From: an uncultured Prevotella sp.
Lineage (GTDB): Bacteria > Bacteroidota > Bacteroidia > Bacteroidales > Bacteroidaceae
Assembly: GCA_934281565.1 (NCBI GenBank)
Contig: CAKQXI010000034.1
Coordinates: 1 to 19,939, forward strand
DNA: 19,939 nucleotides
Reading direction: 5' to 3'
The translations under genes and the position numbers were made by a program. Below the pieces are notes generated by a model, which saw only the letters and a list, made by a program, of their open reading frames with translations, did no database searches and was not told the DNA's origin. Positions 7,413 to 16,106 of this stretch are shown here, piece after piece (position 1 is the first letter of the stretch; each line of letters begins with the position of its first letter).

Positions 7413-8945
7413 ATGGTAACAATTATAGTAGCCTTGGTAGCTCTTTTGATAGGAGGTGCTGCAGGGTATTTCATTTTCCGTTATGTCATTAAGGGAAAAT
7501 ATAATGAAATGATTGAGGCAGCCAACAAGGAGGCTGATGTAGTGAAGGAGAAGAAACTCCTGGAAGTAAAAGAAAAGTTCTTGAATAAAAAGGCTGAGTT
7601 GGAAAAGGAAGTTCAGCAACGCAACTCTCGCATACAGCAAAGTGAGAATAAGTTGAAACAACGTGAGATTTCTCTCAATCAACGTCAGGAAGACTTAGGA
7701 AGACGTAAGCAAGAGGTTGAGCAATATCAACAGCGTGTAGATAACGAGAAGAAACTCTTGGCGGTAAAACAGCAGGAACTGGAGAAAATGCAGAAGCAAG
7801 AGCAAGCTAAGCTGGAAGAACTCTCTGGACTGAGCGCAGAGGAAGCTAAGCAACGCTTGGTAGAGAGCTTGAAGGACCAAGCTAAGTTGGATGCCGCAAG
7901 CTATGTAAATGAAATCATGGATGATGCCAAGCTCAATGCCAATCAGCAAGCTAAGAAGATTGTCATCCAGACTATCCAACGTGTTGCCACTGAGACAGCC
8001 ATAGAGAATTCCGTCAGTGTTTTCCATATAGACAATGATGAGGTAAAGGGGCGTATCATCGGTCGTGAGGGTCGTAACATCCGTGCTCTTGAGGCAGCTA
8101 CTGGTGTGGAGATTGTAGTGGATGATACTCCAGAAGCCATTGTCATCTCTGCCTTTGATCCTATCCGTCGTGAGGTCTGCCGTTTGGCTCTCCATCAGTT
8201 GGTTGCAGATGGTCGTATCCATCCTGCCCGTATCGAGGAAGTGGTGGCAAAGGTAAAGAAGCAGTTGGAGAACGAAATTATCGAGACTGGTAAGCGTACT
8301 GCCATCGACCTTGGTATCCACGGCTTGCATCCAGAGTTGATACGTATCATCGGTAAGATGAAGTATCGTTCTTCATACGGTCAGAACTTGTTGCAGCACG
8401 CTCGCGAGACAGCCAACCTTTGTGCGGTGATGGCTTCGGAGTTAGGCTTGAATCCTAAGAAAGCAAAGCGTGCTGGTTTATTGCATGATATAGGTAAGGT
8501 GCCAGATGAGGAGAGTGAATTGCCACACGCATTGTATGGTGCTAAGATTGCCGAGAAATTCAAGGAGAAACCAGACATCGTGAATGCCATTGGTGCTCAC
8601 CATGATGAGATGGAGATGAACACATTGTTGGCTCCTATCGTACAGGTTTGTGATGCTATCTCTGGTGCTCGTCCTGGTGCTCGCCGTGAGATTGTCGAGG
8701 CTTATATCAAGCGTTTGAATGACCTTGAGGCTATTGCCATGAGTTATCCGGGTGTCACCAAGACATACGCTATCCAGGCTGGTCGTGAGCTTCGTGTTAT
8801 CGTTGGTGCTGACAAGATGAACGATGAGGAGAGTACCAAACTTTCTGATGAGATAGCTACCAAGATTCAGAACGAGATGACCTATCCTGGTCAGGTTAAG
8901 ATTACTGTCATCCGTGAGACACGTAGTGTAGCTTACGCTAAGTAA
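7413..8945 (+). CDS. rny: Ribonuclease Y
   Basis: A 510-residue membrane-anchored endoribonuclease that starts mRNA decay. Residues 2-23 form the membrane anchor. About 30-175 is a long Lys/Glu/Gln-rich coiled coil. A KH RNA-binding domain follows, with GRIIGREGRNIRALE near 213-227. The HD domain has LLHDIGK near 355-361, where the His-Asp pair is the metal-binding catalytic signature, and AHHDEME further on. The family-typical C-terminal part ends in ITVIRETRSVAYAK. I chose the ATG at 7413; an in-frame TTG at 7356 would add 19 residues without the hydrophobic anchor at the start and lies in the leader hairpin region. It is last in the cluster and ends before a strong terminator. Confidence 0.95.
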   Translation: MVTIIVALVALLIGGAAGYFIFRYVIKGKYNEMIEAANKEADVVKEKKLLEVKEKFLNKKAELEKEVQQRNSRIQQSENKLKQREISLNQRQEDLGRRKQEVEQYQQRVDNEKKLLAVKQQELEKMQKQEQAKLEELSGLSAEEAKQRLVESLKDQAKLDAASYVNEIMDDAKLNANQQAKKIVIQTIQRVATETAIENSVSVFHIDNDEVKGRIIGREGRNIRALEAATGVEIVVDDTPEAIVISAFDPIRREVCRLALHQLVADGRIHPARIEEVVAKVKKQLENEIIETGKRTAIDLGIHGLHPELIRIIGKMKYRSSYGQNLLQHARETANLCAVMASELGLNPKKAKRAGLLHDIGKVPDEESELPHALYGAKIAEKFKEKPDIVNAIGAHHDEMEMNTLLAPIVQVCDAISGARPGARREIVEAYIKRLNDLEAIAMSYPGVTKTYAIQAGRELRVIVGADKMNDEESTKLSDEIATKIQNEMTYPGQVKITVIRETRSVAYAK

Positions 8946-8957
8946 ATAGATAATTCT

Positions 8958-8984
8958 TCCGCAGATTGCGCTGATTAGCGCAGC
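8958..8984. repeat. Short palindromic intergenic element
   Basis: TGCGCT (8967-8972) and AGCGCA (8977-8982) form a perfect 6-bp stem with a GATT loop, inside the phrase CCGCAGATTGCGCTGATTAG. Phrases of this CGCAGATT/GCGCTGATT type recur as intergenic repeats in many bacterial genomes. I recall this from general knowledge and could not check copy number here. Only one copy is seen in this window. Confidence 0.35.
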
Positions 8985-8998
8985 TATTTATATAAAGA

Positions 8999-9035
8999 AA
9001 TCCACTTTCCTATCGTAAGGGAAGTGGATTCTTTT
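8999..9035 (+). terminator. Terminator after rny, probably bidirectional
   Basis: A 12-bp stem (8999-9010 with 9019-9030, one G-T pair) with an 8-nt loop is followed by CTTTT. It lies 53 nt after the rny stop and 29 nt beyond the end of the convergent gene at 9060. The A-rich left flank would give a U-rich tail for minus-strand transcription too. Confidence 0.88.
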
Positions 9036-9059
9036 ATATGATTCAAATGATTCTCCTTT

Positions 9060-9971
9060 TTATTTCTTGAATACATTGTAGATAGGTATGCCACGCCATG
9101 CTTGTGGGCGTTTCAAACCAAAGATTTCAGCAATAGTTGCTGGTGTGTCATACTGCATGACGACATCATTGATTTGACCACTGTTCTTAATGTTCTTTCC
9201 ACAGATAATAAATGGTATCTCCATTTCCAACAGTGTTTGTCCTCCGTGGGTTGTATCCTTGCCACCATGATCAGCGGTCATGATGATGATGGTGTCATCA
9301 TAGATGCCAGCATCTTTCAAGGCTTGGATGATGATGCCGATTTGTTTGTCCAGTTTTGCCAAGACATCATAATAACCAGGCGTGTCATGTCCTAAGGTAT
9401 GACCAGTATGGTCTATCTGGTCGTAGCAGATGGCTAAGAATGTAGGCTTTTTTTCCTTGATATAGCTTACTGCCATATTACATAGTTGCATACTGTCTTT
9501 CTCATAATTTTTAGCTTCTGCCACATGATTGATAGTAATGCTATCAACTAAATACTTGATGCCATCCCATTCAGCCAATAATCCAGTTTCTACCTTTGGA
9601 TATTGTTCGCGAAGGATAGAGTAGATGGAAGGGAAAATCCCATTCTTGTTAAGTGCGATAGGTGGAATTTCAGGAGTGCGAGAATCCCATTTGGTGTATC
9701 CATGTATCTCCGTGGGAGCGCCATTGAACATGGAAGCCCAGTTGATGGCAGATGCCGATGGGAGTACGGATCTCGCCTTGAGTGTATAGCATCCGTTCTT
9801 CATCAAACTTAGGATATTAGGAATGTCATGTGCCTTTGGCACGCTGTAACCTCCCCATCCATCGATGCTAATCATGACCACATGCTTGGCTTTCCAAGCC
9901 TTTGCTGCACTTGCTGGGAGCGTAAGGAACGCTAACAATGCAATAAAAGCAATAGATTTCATCTTTTCCAT
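9060..9971 (-). CDS. Secreted alkaline-phosphatase-superfamily phosphodiesterase/phosphatase
   Basis: A 303-residue exported protein of the type I phosphodiesterase/nucleotide pyrophosphatase group. An N-terminal signal peptide (MKSIAFIALLAFLTLPASA) precedes the mature domain. The metal ligands typical of the fold are visible: Asp in MISIDGWGG, the Ser/Thr nucleophile region in LPSASAINWASM, Asp and His in DQIDHTGH, and Asp-His in TADHGGKDTTHGG. The substrate is unknown; nucleotides, phosphonates or lipid head groups are all possible. The ATG at 9962 (MKSIAF) is as likely as the one at 9971, because GGAAAAG stands just before it. It lies 36 nt downstream of ccsBA, probably on the same transcript, and ends at the shared terminator. 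Confidence 0.88.
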   Translation of the reverse strand: MEKMKSIAFIALLAFLTLPASAAKAWKAKHVVMISIDGWGGYSVPKAHDIPNILSLMKNGCYTLKARSVLPSASAINWASMFNGAPTEIHGYTKWDSRTPEIPPIALNKNGIFPSIYSILREQYPKVETGLLAEWDGIKYLVDSITINHVAEAKNYEKDSMQLCNMAVSYIKEKKPTFLAICYDQIDHTGHTLGHDTPGYYDVLAKLDKQIGIIIQALKDAGIYDDTIIIMTADHGGKDTTHGGQTLLEMEIPFIICGKNIKNSGQINDVVMQYDTPATIAEIFGLKRPQAWRGIPIYNVFKK

Positions 9972-10007
9972 TTCGATAGTTGTTTAAGTTAAAAGTTAGA
10001 TTGATAT

Positions 10008-12275
10008 TTATGCATACGAGTGCATACCCGTAAGGAAGTAATTTACACCAAAGTAAGTCATGATAATGCTGAGAAAAGCAAGGGTCATGTAGATATGATA
10101 GGCAAGAGGTTTGCGGAAGATAGGTAGAGTTTGTGTATGTACAGCTACTGCATAGATCATGAAAGTAATAAGTGCCCATGTCTCCTTGCTGTCCCAACTC
10201 CAGTAGGTTCCCCAACTTACATTCGCCCATATCGCACCAATGAAAATACCAATGCCCATAGTCGTGAGGGCAGGGTATAAGAATAGTCGGCTTAACACCT
10301 GTAATTCTTCACCATGAGAGCGGAGAAAAATGCTCATGATGCCACAGATGAAAGTTAAAGATAGTAAGGCGTAGCTCATCATGATGACACTTACGTGCAT
10401 ACTCAACAAGGGACTATTCAATACAGGCATCATCTGTCCGATGGCAGGATCCATTTGGTTGATATGACTAACGAGAAGAAAAAAGCCTGATAGTAAAAAT
10501 CCAAATACCATCACCATGCGTACTCTGAACTGTACAAGGATAGATACAAGTTGTACGAACCAAGCAACGGAAAGCATCGTCTCATAACCGTTTGACATAG
10601 GTACATTGCCGCTGATGATCCATCTTAGGATGATACCAAGGGTTAAGGTAAGGAAAGAGATACAAAGCAAAATAGGTAAGGCATAATCCAAGAATTTCAC
10701 TGTATGTTTCTTGGTGAGACGATAGATTGTATAGAAAAGAGCGATAATGCCTAATGTGAGATTTGCCATAAAGAGAATTGTAGCAAAAGGAAAGGCATTG
10801 TTGATACGTTCAGCTTTGTATTGGATGGAAGATGGCAACGAATTACCCGCACTCACTTCTTGGTATCGTTTCATCTTGACAAAGAATTCATTTACACGAG
10901 AGAAGTTACCAGCTTTGACATCGTTGTATATCAAAGGAAAGACATTGGTGATGTATAGGGCGTGTTGGGCTTCTACGGTCTTGGGCAACTTATCTGTTGG
11001 TGCAAACCAAGTTGTAGTTCCTGCAGGAATCCTTGATGCAGTGTTTGTTCCATGTACATTCTTTATGAAAGTATAGGGGAGAACCTTGAGCAAGGAACCT
11101 CTGCGTAGTTCCATAATCAATTGGAGTTTCCCATCAATGTCGGCTGCTTGCTGATGAAATTTATCTTGTGCACCATTGTAATATTCTTGAACGTAAGGGC
11201 CAATGATATAACCACCCATGTCCTTATTAAAGAAGTTGTTGAGAGTACAATAGTCTGGCAAAGCCAAGGTTTCTTTTAAATCGCCACGTTTCACCTTGAT
11301 GAATGGTTCTTTGTTCCATTCCTCACCATAGAATATCCACCCAGTTAGCACCTGCTCGGCAGTAAGTCCCTTATAGCTTCTGGAACCGTATATTTTCTTA
11401 CAGAAGTCGAGTGCGAAAGTTTGGACAGGACAGATACGATCGTTATAAAGCATATTCATTTCGCCGAATTTCTCGGCGGTTTCTTTTGGCAAAACCGATT
11501 GCGCTGACATTCTTTGTCCAAAAGCAAGCAAAAGAACAATCAGCAAGGCTCCTTTCTTCAATAAAGGGCTTTCCAAAAGTCTACGATAGCTACCTTTTGG
11601 GTCAATGAGCATCCAAATGAGAGATAGAAATAGCAAGGCATATCCTGTATAAGTAACGGGAATGCCGTATGGGTCAGAATTGATAGAGAGCATACTTCCC
11701 TTGCCATCCTCATCATACGATGCTTGGTAAAAGCGGTAAGAGCGATGGGAAAAGATGTTATTCATTGATACCATATCTTCACTTTGTTCGTTTCCATCGA
11801 TGACAGTGAAAAATGAAGAATAATCAGCTATGGCATTGGTGCCATCATACATCTTTGTCTCAAACTTGTTGAGCTTGAGAGAGAAAGGTAGTTTCTCCTC
11901 TTGCATACCCACGCTATTTTGGTCGTCATTGGAAACATAATAGGTATTGGTGGGTTGACCGATACGTAGATGGATAAAACCTCTTTTGGCGGAAATATGG
12001 GTAAGCAAGGCTCCTATAAGGATGATTAGGAAAGAGAGGTGAAGTGATAATATAGAAATTCTTTTCACTTTTCTTTTGATGATATAAAAAGTTCCAAGAG
12101 CAGCCAGCGCAGACCATATAAGAACAAACCACCATGCACCGTAATAATGGGCATGGACATAATCTGTACCTTGATTTTTTTCAACAATAGTGGCAGTAGC
12201 CATACAGATTAGTATGAGGATGTAAAGGATGTATATAATTCTTTTTATCATTTTTCTATAAGAAACAAATTTCAT
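10008..12275 (-). CDS. ccsBA: Cytochrome c assembly protein, fused CcsB-CcsA (system II)
   Basis: A 755-residue multi-span membrane protein that carries haem across the inner membrane and attaches it to CXXCH motifs. The N-terminal ResB/CcsB-like part has three membrane helices within residues 9-95 and another pair around 205-256. A large periplasmic region follows (about 257-490). The C-terminal CcsA part has several helices, a tryptophan-rich WWD haem-handling motif (WANVSWGTYWSWDSKETW, about 678-695) and the family ending NYFLTGMHSYA. Conserved His residues flank it (MHVSVIMMSYALL, YHIYMTL). An alternative ATG at 12251 (MIKRIIY) is preceded by an A-rich stretch and would also work. It stands just after the di-haem operon, whose products need exactly this activity. 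Confidence 0.93.
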   Translation of the reverse strand: MKFVSYRKMIKRIIYILYILILICMATATIVEKNQGTDYVHAHYYGAWWFVLIWSALAALGTFYIIKRKVKRISILSLHLSFLIILIGALLTHISAKRGFIHLRIGQPTNTYYVSNDDQNSVGMQEEKLPFSLKLNKFETKMYDGTNAIADYSSFFTVIDGNEQSEDMVSMNNIFSHRSYRFYQASYDEDGKGSMLSINSDPYGIPVTYTGYALLFLSLIWMLIDPKGSYRRLLESPLLKKGALLIVLLLAFGQRMSAQSVLPKETAEKFGEMNMLYNDRICPVQTFALDFCKKIYGSRSYKGLTAEQVLTGWIFYGEEWNKEPFIKVKRGDLKETLALPDYCTLNNFFNKDMGGYIIGPYVQEYYNGAQDKFHQQAADIDGKLQLIMELRRGSLLKVLPYTFIKNVHGTNTASRIPAGTTTWFAPTDKLPKTVEAQHALYITNVFPLIYNDVKAGNFSRVNEFFVKMKRYQEVSAGNSLPSSIQYKAERINNAFPFATILFMANLTLGIIALFYTIYRLTKKHTVKFLDYALPILLCISFLTLTLGIILRWIISGNVPMSNGYETMLSVAWFVQLVSILVQFRVRMVMVFGFLLSGFFLLVSHINQMDPAIGQMMPVLNSPLLSMHVSVIMMSYALLSLTFICGIMSIFLRSHGEELQVLSRLFLYPALTTMGIGIFIGAIWANVSWGTYWSWDSKETWALITFMIYAVAVHTQTLPIFRKPLAYHIYMTLAFLSIIMTYFGVNYFLTGMHSYA

Positions 12276-12309
12276 AAGTCTACTTCTAATTTCAAATGTA
12301 TTCTATTTG

Positions 12310-12342
12310 CAAAGTTACGATTTTCTTTTGGAAAAAAACAAA
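12310..12342 (-). promoter_or_regulatory. Promoter of ccsBA
   Basis: On the minus strand, TTTG (12339-12342), a 21-bp spacer and TAACTTTG (12310-12317) match the Bacteroidetes consensus. Transcription should start near 12303, leaving a leader of about 28 nt. The assembly factor therefore has its own promoter even though it lies just behind the di-haem operon. Confidence 0.78.
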
Positions 12343-12376
12343 TTTTTATGAGTCTTTTGGAAATAGGGCCATAAAA

Positions 12377-12403
12377 GTAGCCAAGTATTTCGTACTTGGC
12401 TAC
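12377..12403 (-). terminator. Intrinsic terminator of the porin/imelysin/di-haem operon
   Basis: A perfect 11-bp stem (12377-12387 with 12393-12403) has a 5-nt loop. On the minus strand it is followed by TTTTAT. It lies about 33 nt after the stop codon at 12436 and before the ccsBA promoter. Confidence 0.88.
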
Positions 12404-12435
12404 CAGTGTCAATATATATGAGCGTAAATTTAGTG

Positions 12436-14127
12436 TTAGATGGAACGTAAGAACTTAACGACAGCATCACGTTCTTCCTTGCTGAGTTTGTAGAAATTCT
12501 GCGTAGCATAATATGCATCGCTGTTCTTGCTATAACCATGCCACATGATGGCTTCAATCTCATTCTTTGCACGACAATCATGTAATCTATCTTCCGCTCC
12601 TGTGTTAGCCAATGACAGACCTCTGCCCCATAACGGAGTCGTGCGGCACCAGCCTTTGATGATATCATTTACCATATATAGTCTATGCTGAACTAAATCG
12701 GTATAAGGATAGATCTTCTGGTTAGGATAAGTTGGCATCTTTCCTAAGCCTTGGATAAGCGAGGTAGCCCAGTAATCATCCTTGCCTGTTGTCCATGCTG
12801 GTCTATGACAGTTGGCGCATCCTATTTTCATGAAGATTTGTTTGCCTTGTTTCACTTGCTCGTCATCCAGGTTCCTTGCCTTAGGAATAGCCAAGCCTCG
12901 TTGCCAAACCATGAAGTTGTAATAGTTTTCGTCTTCCATTTCTTCTCCAAACCGATCAACAAAATATTTCTCGTAGATAGGAGCATCATTTGGGGAATTC
13001 AAGCCGAGTAGGAGATTAACCAAGTACTTGATGTTTTCTTTGGTACCATCTCCATAATATGGGTTTAACAGCTTGTCTTCCTTTCCATATTTCTGTATAT
13101 AGTTGATGACATTCTCATCTTCGCTGTTGGCTTTTGCCCATTCTTTTGTTGTATATAAATAATGCAAATCTTTACGTGTCACATTACATATTTCCCAAAT
13201 GGCATAGTCTTGTTGAAGTGATGAGCGAGATAATTGATAATTGAATTTCCTGACCACGTTACCTCTGCCTTCTAAATTCATGAATGCAGTTGCAGCCCAA
13301 TCGTTTTTGTCCGCATCCCACATCATCGGATTTAGTTTGGCAAATTGTGCTTCATGTGCATATTGCTTTTTGATAGAGTCATCGGGGATGGCATCAATCA
13401 AGGCTGTTCCTTGAATACCGATGGTAGACTCCAGTCTTACGGTATAGCCTGTACGTGGCTTAGGGCTTGTATGAATGGCAGATTCGTCGATAGTAACTTC
13501 AGGGTAACTCAAGTCGTATGTTTCTCCATCGGCGAATTTATTGCCATGTTCATCAGTTGCTTTTTTCCATGTGATATGAATGCCACTCTCGTCAATAGGT
13601 GGTAGAAAAGGAGTCTGAGCCTTGGTCTGGGGCACGCCTGCAATTTCTGTCACGTATGTATCTTCTGCATATGTTCCACCTTTTCCATCGTTACTTCCTG
13701 CAGGATAAAACAAGGCTAATAAATAACCATTTCCCATCATGTTTCCATCGTATTTATACTGCTTCTTACCATGTCCATAACCAGGATGGCAGTAGATGCA
13801 AGAAGGGCGTACCCAACATGGACCTAAGCCCTTGAAAGGTTTGGTGTTCAAAGTATAGTTTCTTTCAAAAAAGGTTTCTCCATTGTTGAATTCTTTGAGT
13901 AAGCCAGCTTTTTCTACGGCAGGCGATTCATCTTCATAGCATCCTGCAGTGGTATTTTCTGTAGTTCCAAGCTCACCACCAGGATACCATTCTGAAGCAG
14001 AAAACACTTCATTAATATTTTCCTTATTGTCATTGGAGTCATCAGAGTTTGTATGGTCCGAACATGCTATAAATGATATGGCAACAGCAGTCAGAGCAAG
14101 AACTCTTGAAATAGGATATATCTTCAT
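12436..14127 (-). CDS. Di-haem oxidoreductase (DHOR-type) lipoprotein, second copy
   Basis: A 563-residue predicted lipoprotein with two c-type haem sites: CIYCH (110-114) and CANCH (437-441). The signal peptide ends in FIAC, so Cys22 is the lipidated residue. The next residues include SDH and SDDSND, acidic as in Bacteroidetes surface-export signals. The domain layout matches the putative di-haem peroxidase/oxidoreductase family often found beside imelysin genes. The ATG at 14127 was chosen because it gives a proper signal peptide; a further upstream ATG at 14193 adds 22 residues that fit no export signal and overlap the intergenic hairpin. It is the tandem paralogue of the gene at 14223-15998, with near-identical C-termini (RDAVVKFLRSI). 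The electron donor and acceptor are unknown. Confidence 0.88.
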   Translation of the reverse strand: MKIYPISRVLALTAVAISFIACSDHTNSDDSNDNKENINEVFSASEWYPGGELGTTENTTAGCYEDESPAVEKAGLLKEFNNGETFFERNYTLNTKPFKGLGPCWVRPSCIYCHPGYGHGKKQYKYDGNMMGNGYLLALFYPAGSNDGKGGTYAEDTYVTEIAGVPQTKAQTPFLPPIDESGIHITWKKATDEHGNKFADGETYDLSYPEVTIDESAIHTSPKPRTGYTVRLESTIGIQGTALIDAIPDDSIKKQYAHEAQFAKLNPMMWDADKNDWAATAFMNLEGRGNVVRKFNYQLSRSSLQQDYAIWEICNVTRKDLHYLYTTKEWAKANSEDENVINYIQKYGKEDKLLNPYYGDGTKENIKYLVNLLLGLNSPNDAPIYEKYFVDRFGEEMEDENYYNFMVWQRGLAIPKARNLDDEQVKQGKQIFMKIGCANCHRPAWTTGKDDYWATSLIQGLGKMPTYPNQKIYPYTDLVQHRLYMVNDIIKGWCRTTPLWGRGLSLANTGAEDRLHDCRAKNEIEAIMWHGYSKNSDAYYATQNFYKLSKEERDAVVKFLRSI

Positions 14128-14154
14128 ATTCTTGATTAAGATGTAAAGTAGAGC

Positions 14155-14194
14155 AATGCTCCTCAAAGATAAGATTCCATCTTCGAGGAGCATT
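14155..14194 (-). other. Hairpin between the two di-haem genes
   Basis: A 10-bp perfect stem (14155-14164 with 14185-14194) continues after one mismatch into a further 5-bp stem (14166-14170 with 14179-14183), with an 8-nt loop. On the minus strand no run of U follows directly. It is therefore more likely a transcript-stability or processing element than a full terminator. Confidence 0.6.
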
Positions 14195-14222
14195 GAATTA
14201 TTAAAAAAAGATTCCTTAATTC

Positions 14223-15998
14223 TTAGATGGAACGTAGGAACTTAACGACTGCATCACGGTCTGATTTGCTCAAGTCATAGAACTGCTTTGCTGACCAGTA
14301 AGCTTGGCTATTCTTGCTGTAACAATGCCACATGATAGCTTCAACTTCATTACGAGCACGGCAATCATGTAAACGTTCCTCTGCACCAGTGTTAGCCAAA
14401 GACAAGCCACGACCCCAAAGTGGAGTTGTACGGCACCAAGAACCATGAATGTCATTGATCATGTCAAGTTTATGCTGGATGAAGTCTGAATAAGGGAAAA
14501 TCTTTTGCTTTGGATATTTAGGGAGCAGTCTTCCCTTGATATTGTCAGAAATCCAATAGTTGTCATCACCCGTTGTCCAAGATGGACGATGGCAGCTAAC
14601 ACATCCCATCTGCATAAATAATTCTTTACCACGTTGAACATCTTTGTCGTTCAAGTTACGTGCACGAGGAATAGCTAAACCACGATGCCATACCATGAAT
14701 GCATAGTAGCTGTCGTCATCTTGTTCTGGGGTGAATTTGTGCCATGGGTTATTAAACTGATTGGTTGAAGGATCAAGCAAATTGCGTACAGCATCCTTGA
14801 TACCATCTTCGGTTCCATCAGCATAGTAAGGAGATGTAGGGTCAGCCTTGATAGCTGCGATAACCTGAGGGTTCTCAGACATAGCTTTAGCCCATGCAGA
14901 AGTGGTATACAGCTTTGGACGGTCGCTACGAGACACATTCGTAATGTTCCAGATAGCATTAGCACCAGGACCATCTTGAAGTGTGGCACGAGTTAAAGCG
15001 TATGTATAACGCTTTAGCATCGCTGGCGCATTGACCACCTTGTTGCTGATGATACAATCATGGTTCTTTGGTTGTGAACCATTAGCGTATGCTCCAGAAG
15101 CGGTAAATGTGCCATACCAAGCAGAGTTTGCCATTTTATTGTTGATGGCATCCCACATATTAGGATTTAAGTACTCTGACACATTGTAACCAAGTTTGGC
15201 GAATTGTGCAGCTTCTGTTTCATATTGTTTGATGATAGAATCCTCTGGGATAGCATCAATGAGACCTGTACCAATGATACCGATAGTAGATTCAAGACGT
15301 ATTTCGATATTTGTTGGTTGCGGATCTGTGTTAAACGCAGTGGTAGGAATGGTAACCTCAGGATAGTGCAAAGCGAAAGTTTCACCATCTTTAAACTTCA
15401 TGGGAATACCACTGGGCATAGAAGTTACTTCTTTCCACTGGATCGTGATGTCATCCTCGTTGATAGGAGCAAGGAAAGGAGAAGTAGCTTTCTGTTGTGG
15501 CATACCAGTGACCTCTGATATATATGGACCATCATTGCTACCTGGAGCTGTCGGGTGATAGATGGCCATCAGATAACCATTACCGAATGTAGCTTTAAGG
15601 ATGCCGTTTGGCTGTGCCTTGCCATGACCATAGCCAGGATGACAATCAATGCAAGATGTTCTTAGATATGCAGGACCCAGACCTTTGAAAGGAGCGGTGT
15701 TTACTGTGTAGTTACGCTCAAACAAGGCTTCGCCCTTGTGGAAAGCTGTTAATAAGTCTGCGCTGTTGGACACTGCAGGTGTTTCATCTTCATAGCAGCC
15801 TGCCGTAGTATTGTCTGTAGTACCAAGTTCTCCACCAGGAAACCATTCCTCTGCAGAGAAATTACCAGTAGCCTTGCCAACATGGTTCGCATCCGTTTCT
15901 GTTCCTTCACCATAGTTTGTCGTATCATCAGAACATGAAGACAGTGGCAACGCCAATGTGGCGAGCATCATTAGATATAAACTGTTCTTTTTATTCAT
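14223..15998 (-). CDS. Di-haem oxidoreductase (DHOR-type) lipoprotein, first copy
   Basis: A 591-residue predicted lipoprotein with c-type haem sites CIDCH (116-120) and CVSCH (466-470). The lipobox is LSSC with Cys22 lipidated, followed directly by SDD. That pattern resembles the acidic lipoprotein export signal that sends Bacteroidetes lipoproteins to the cell surface. The sequence GAEERLHDCRARNEVEAIMWH near the end is shared, with a few changes, by the downstream paralogue. This copy is about 28 residues longer, mainly in the central region between the haem sites. It has an extra Cys (MWHCYSKN) where the paralogue has Gly. It is third in the operon, 108 nt after the imelysin gene. Family assignment is strong; redox partner and substrate are not visible. 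Confidence 0.9.
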   Translation of the reverse strand: MNKKNSLYLMMLATLALPLSSCSDDTTNYGEGTETDANHVGKATGNFSAEEWFPGGELGTTDNTTAGCYEDETPAVSNSADLLTAFHKGEALFERNYTVNTAPFKGLGPAYLRTSCIDCHPGYGHGKAQPNGILKATFGNGYLMAIYHPTAPGSNDGPYISEVTGMPQQKATSPFLAPINEDDITIQWKEVTSMPSGIPMKFKDGETFALHYPEVTIPTTAFNTDPQPTNIEIRLESTIGIIGTGLIDAIPEDSIIKQYETEAAQFAKLGYNVSEYLNPNMWDAINNKMANSAWYGTFTASGAYANGSQPKNHDCIISNKVVNAPAMLKRYTYALTRATLQDGPGANAIWNITNVSRSDRPKLYTTSAWAKAMSENPQVIAAIKADPTSPYYADGTEDGIKDAVRNLLDPSTNQFNNPWHKFTPEQDDDSYYAFMVWHRGLAIPRARNLNDKDVQRGKELFMQMGCVSCHRPSWTTGDDNYWISDNIKGRLLPKYPKQKIFPYSDFIQHKLDMINDIHGSWCRTTPLWGRGLSLANTGAEERLHDCRARNEVEAIMWHCYSKNSQAYWSAKQFYDLSKSDRDAVVKFLRSI

Positions 15999-16043
15999 AA
16001 ACTGTTAATGATTAAATATGTATTATGTTTCAAAAGAGTTATA

Positions 16044-16079
16044 GGGAATCACGGAAAGATTAAGTTTTCCATGATTCCC
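16044..16079 (-). other. Hairpin between the imelysin and di-haem genes
   Basis: Positions 16044-16058 pair with 16065-16079 over 15 positions, with one mismatch (16052/16071), one G-T pair and a 6-nt loop. On the minus strand the sequence after the stem has only a weak U stretch (TATAACTCTTTTG). I read it as an intercistronic stability or partial-termination element. On the plus strand the following ATTTTATATTTTTATTT is U-rich, but no plus-strand gene needs it. Confidence 0.6.
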
Positions 16080-16106
16080 ATTTTATATTTTTATTTAGAA
16101 TTAGAG

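Noticed and set aside
12392..12402. Shared 11-mer TAGCCAAGTAC in the operon terminator and the leader hairpin at 18856-18866
   Set aside because: Shared 11-mers are expected by chance in 20 kb, and the terminator stem explains its own copy.
14128..14193. Upstream ATG start for the shorter di-haem protein
   Set aside because: The added 22 residues would precede a complete lipoprotein signal peptide and are encoded by the intercistronic hairpin.
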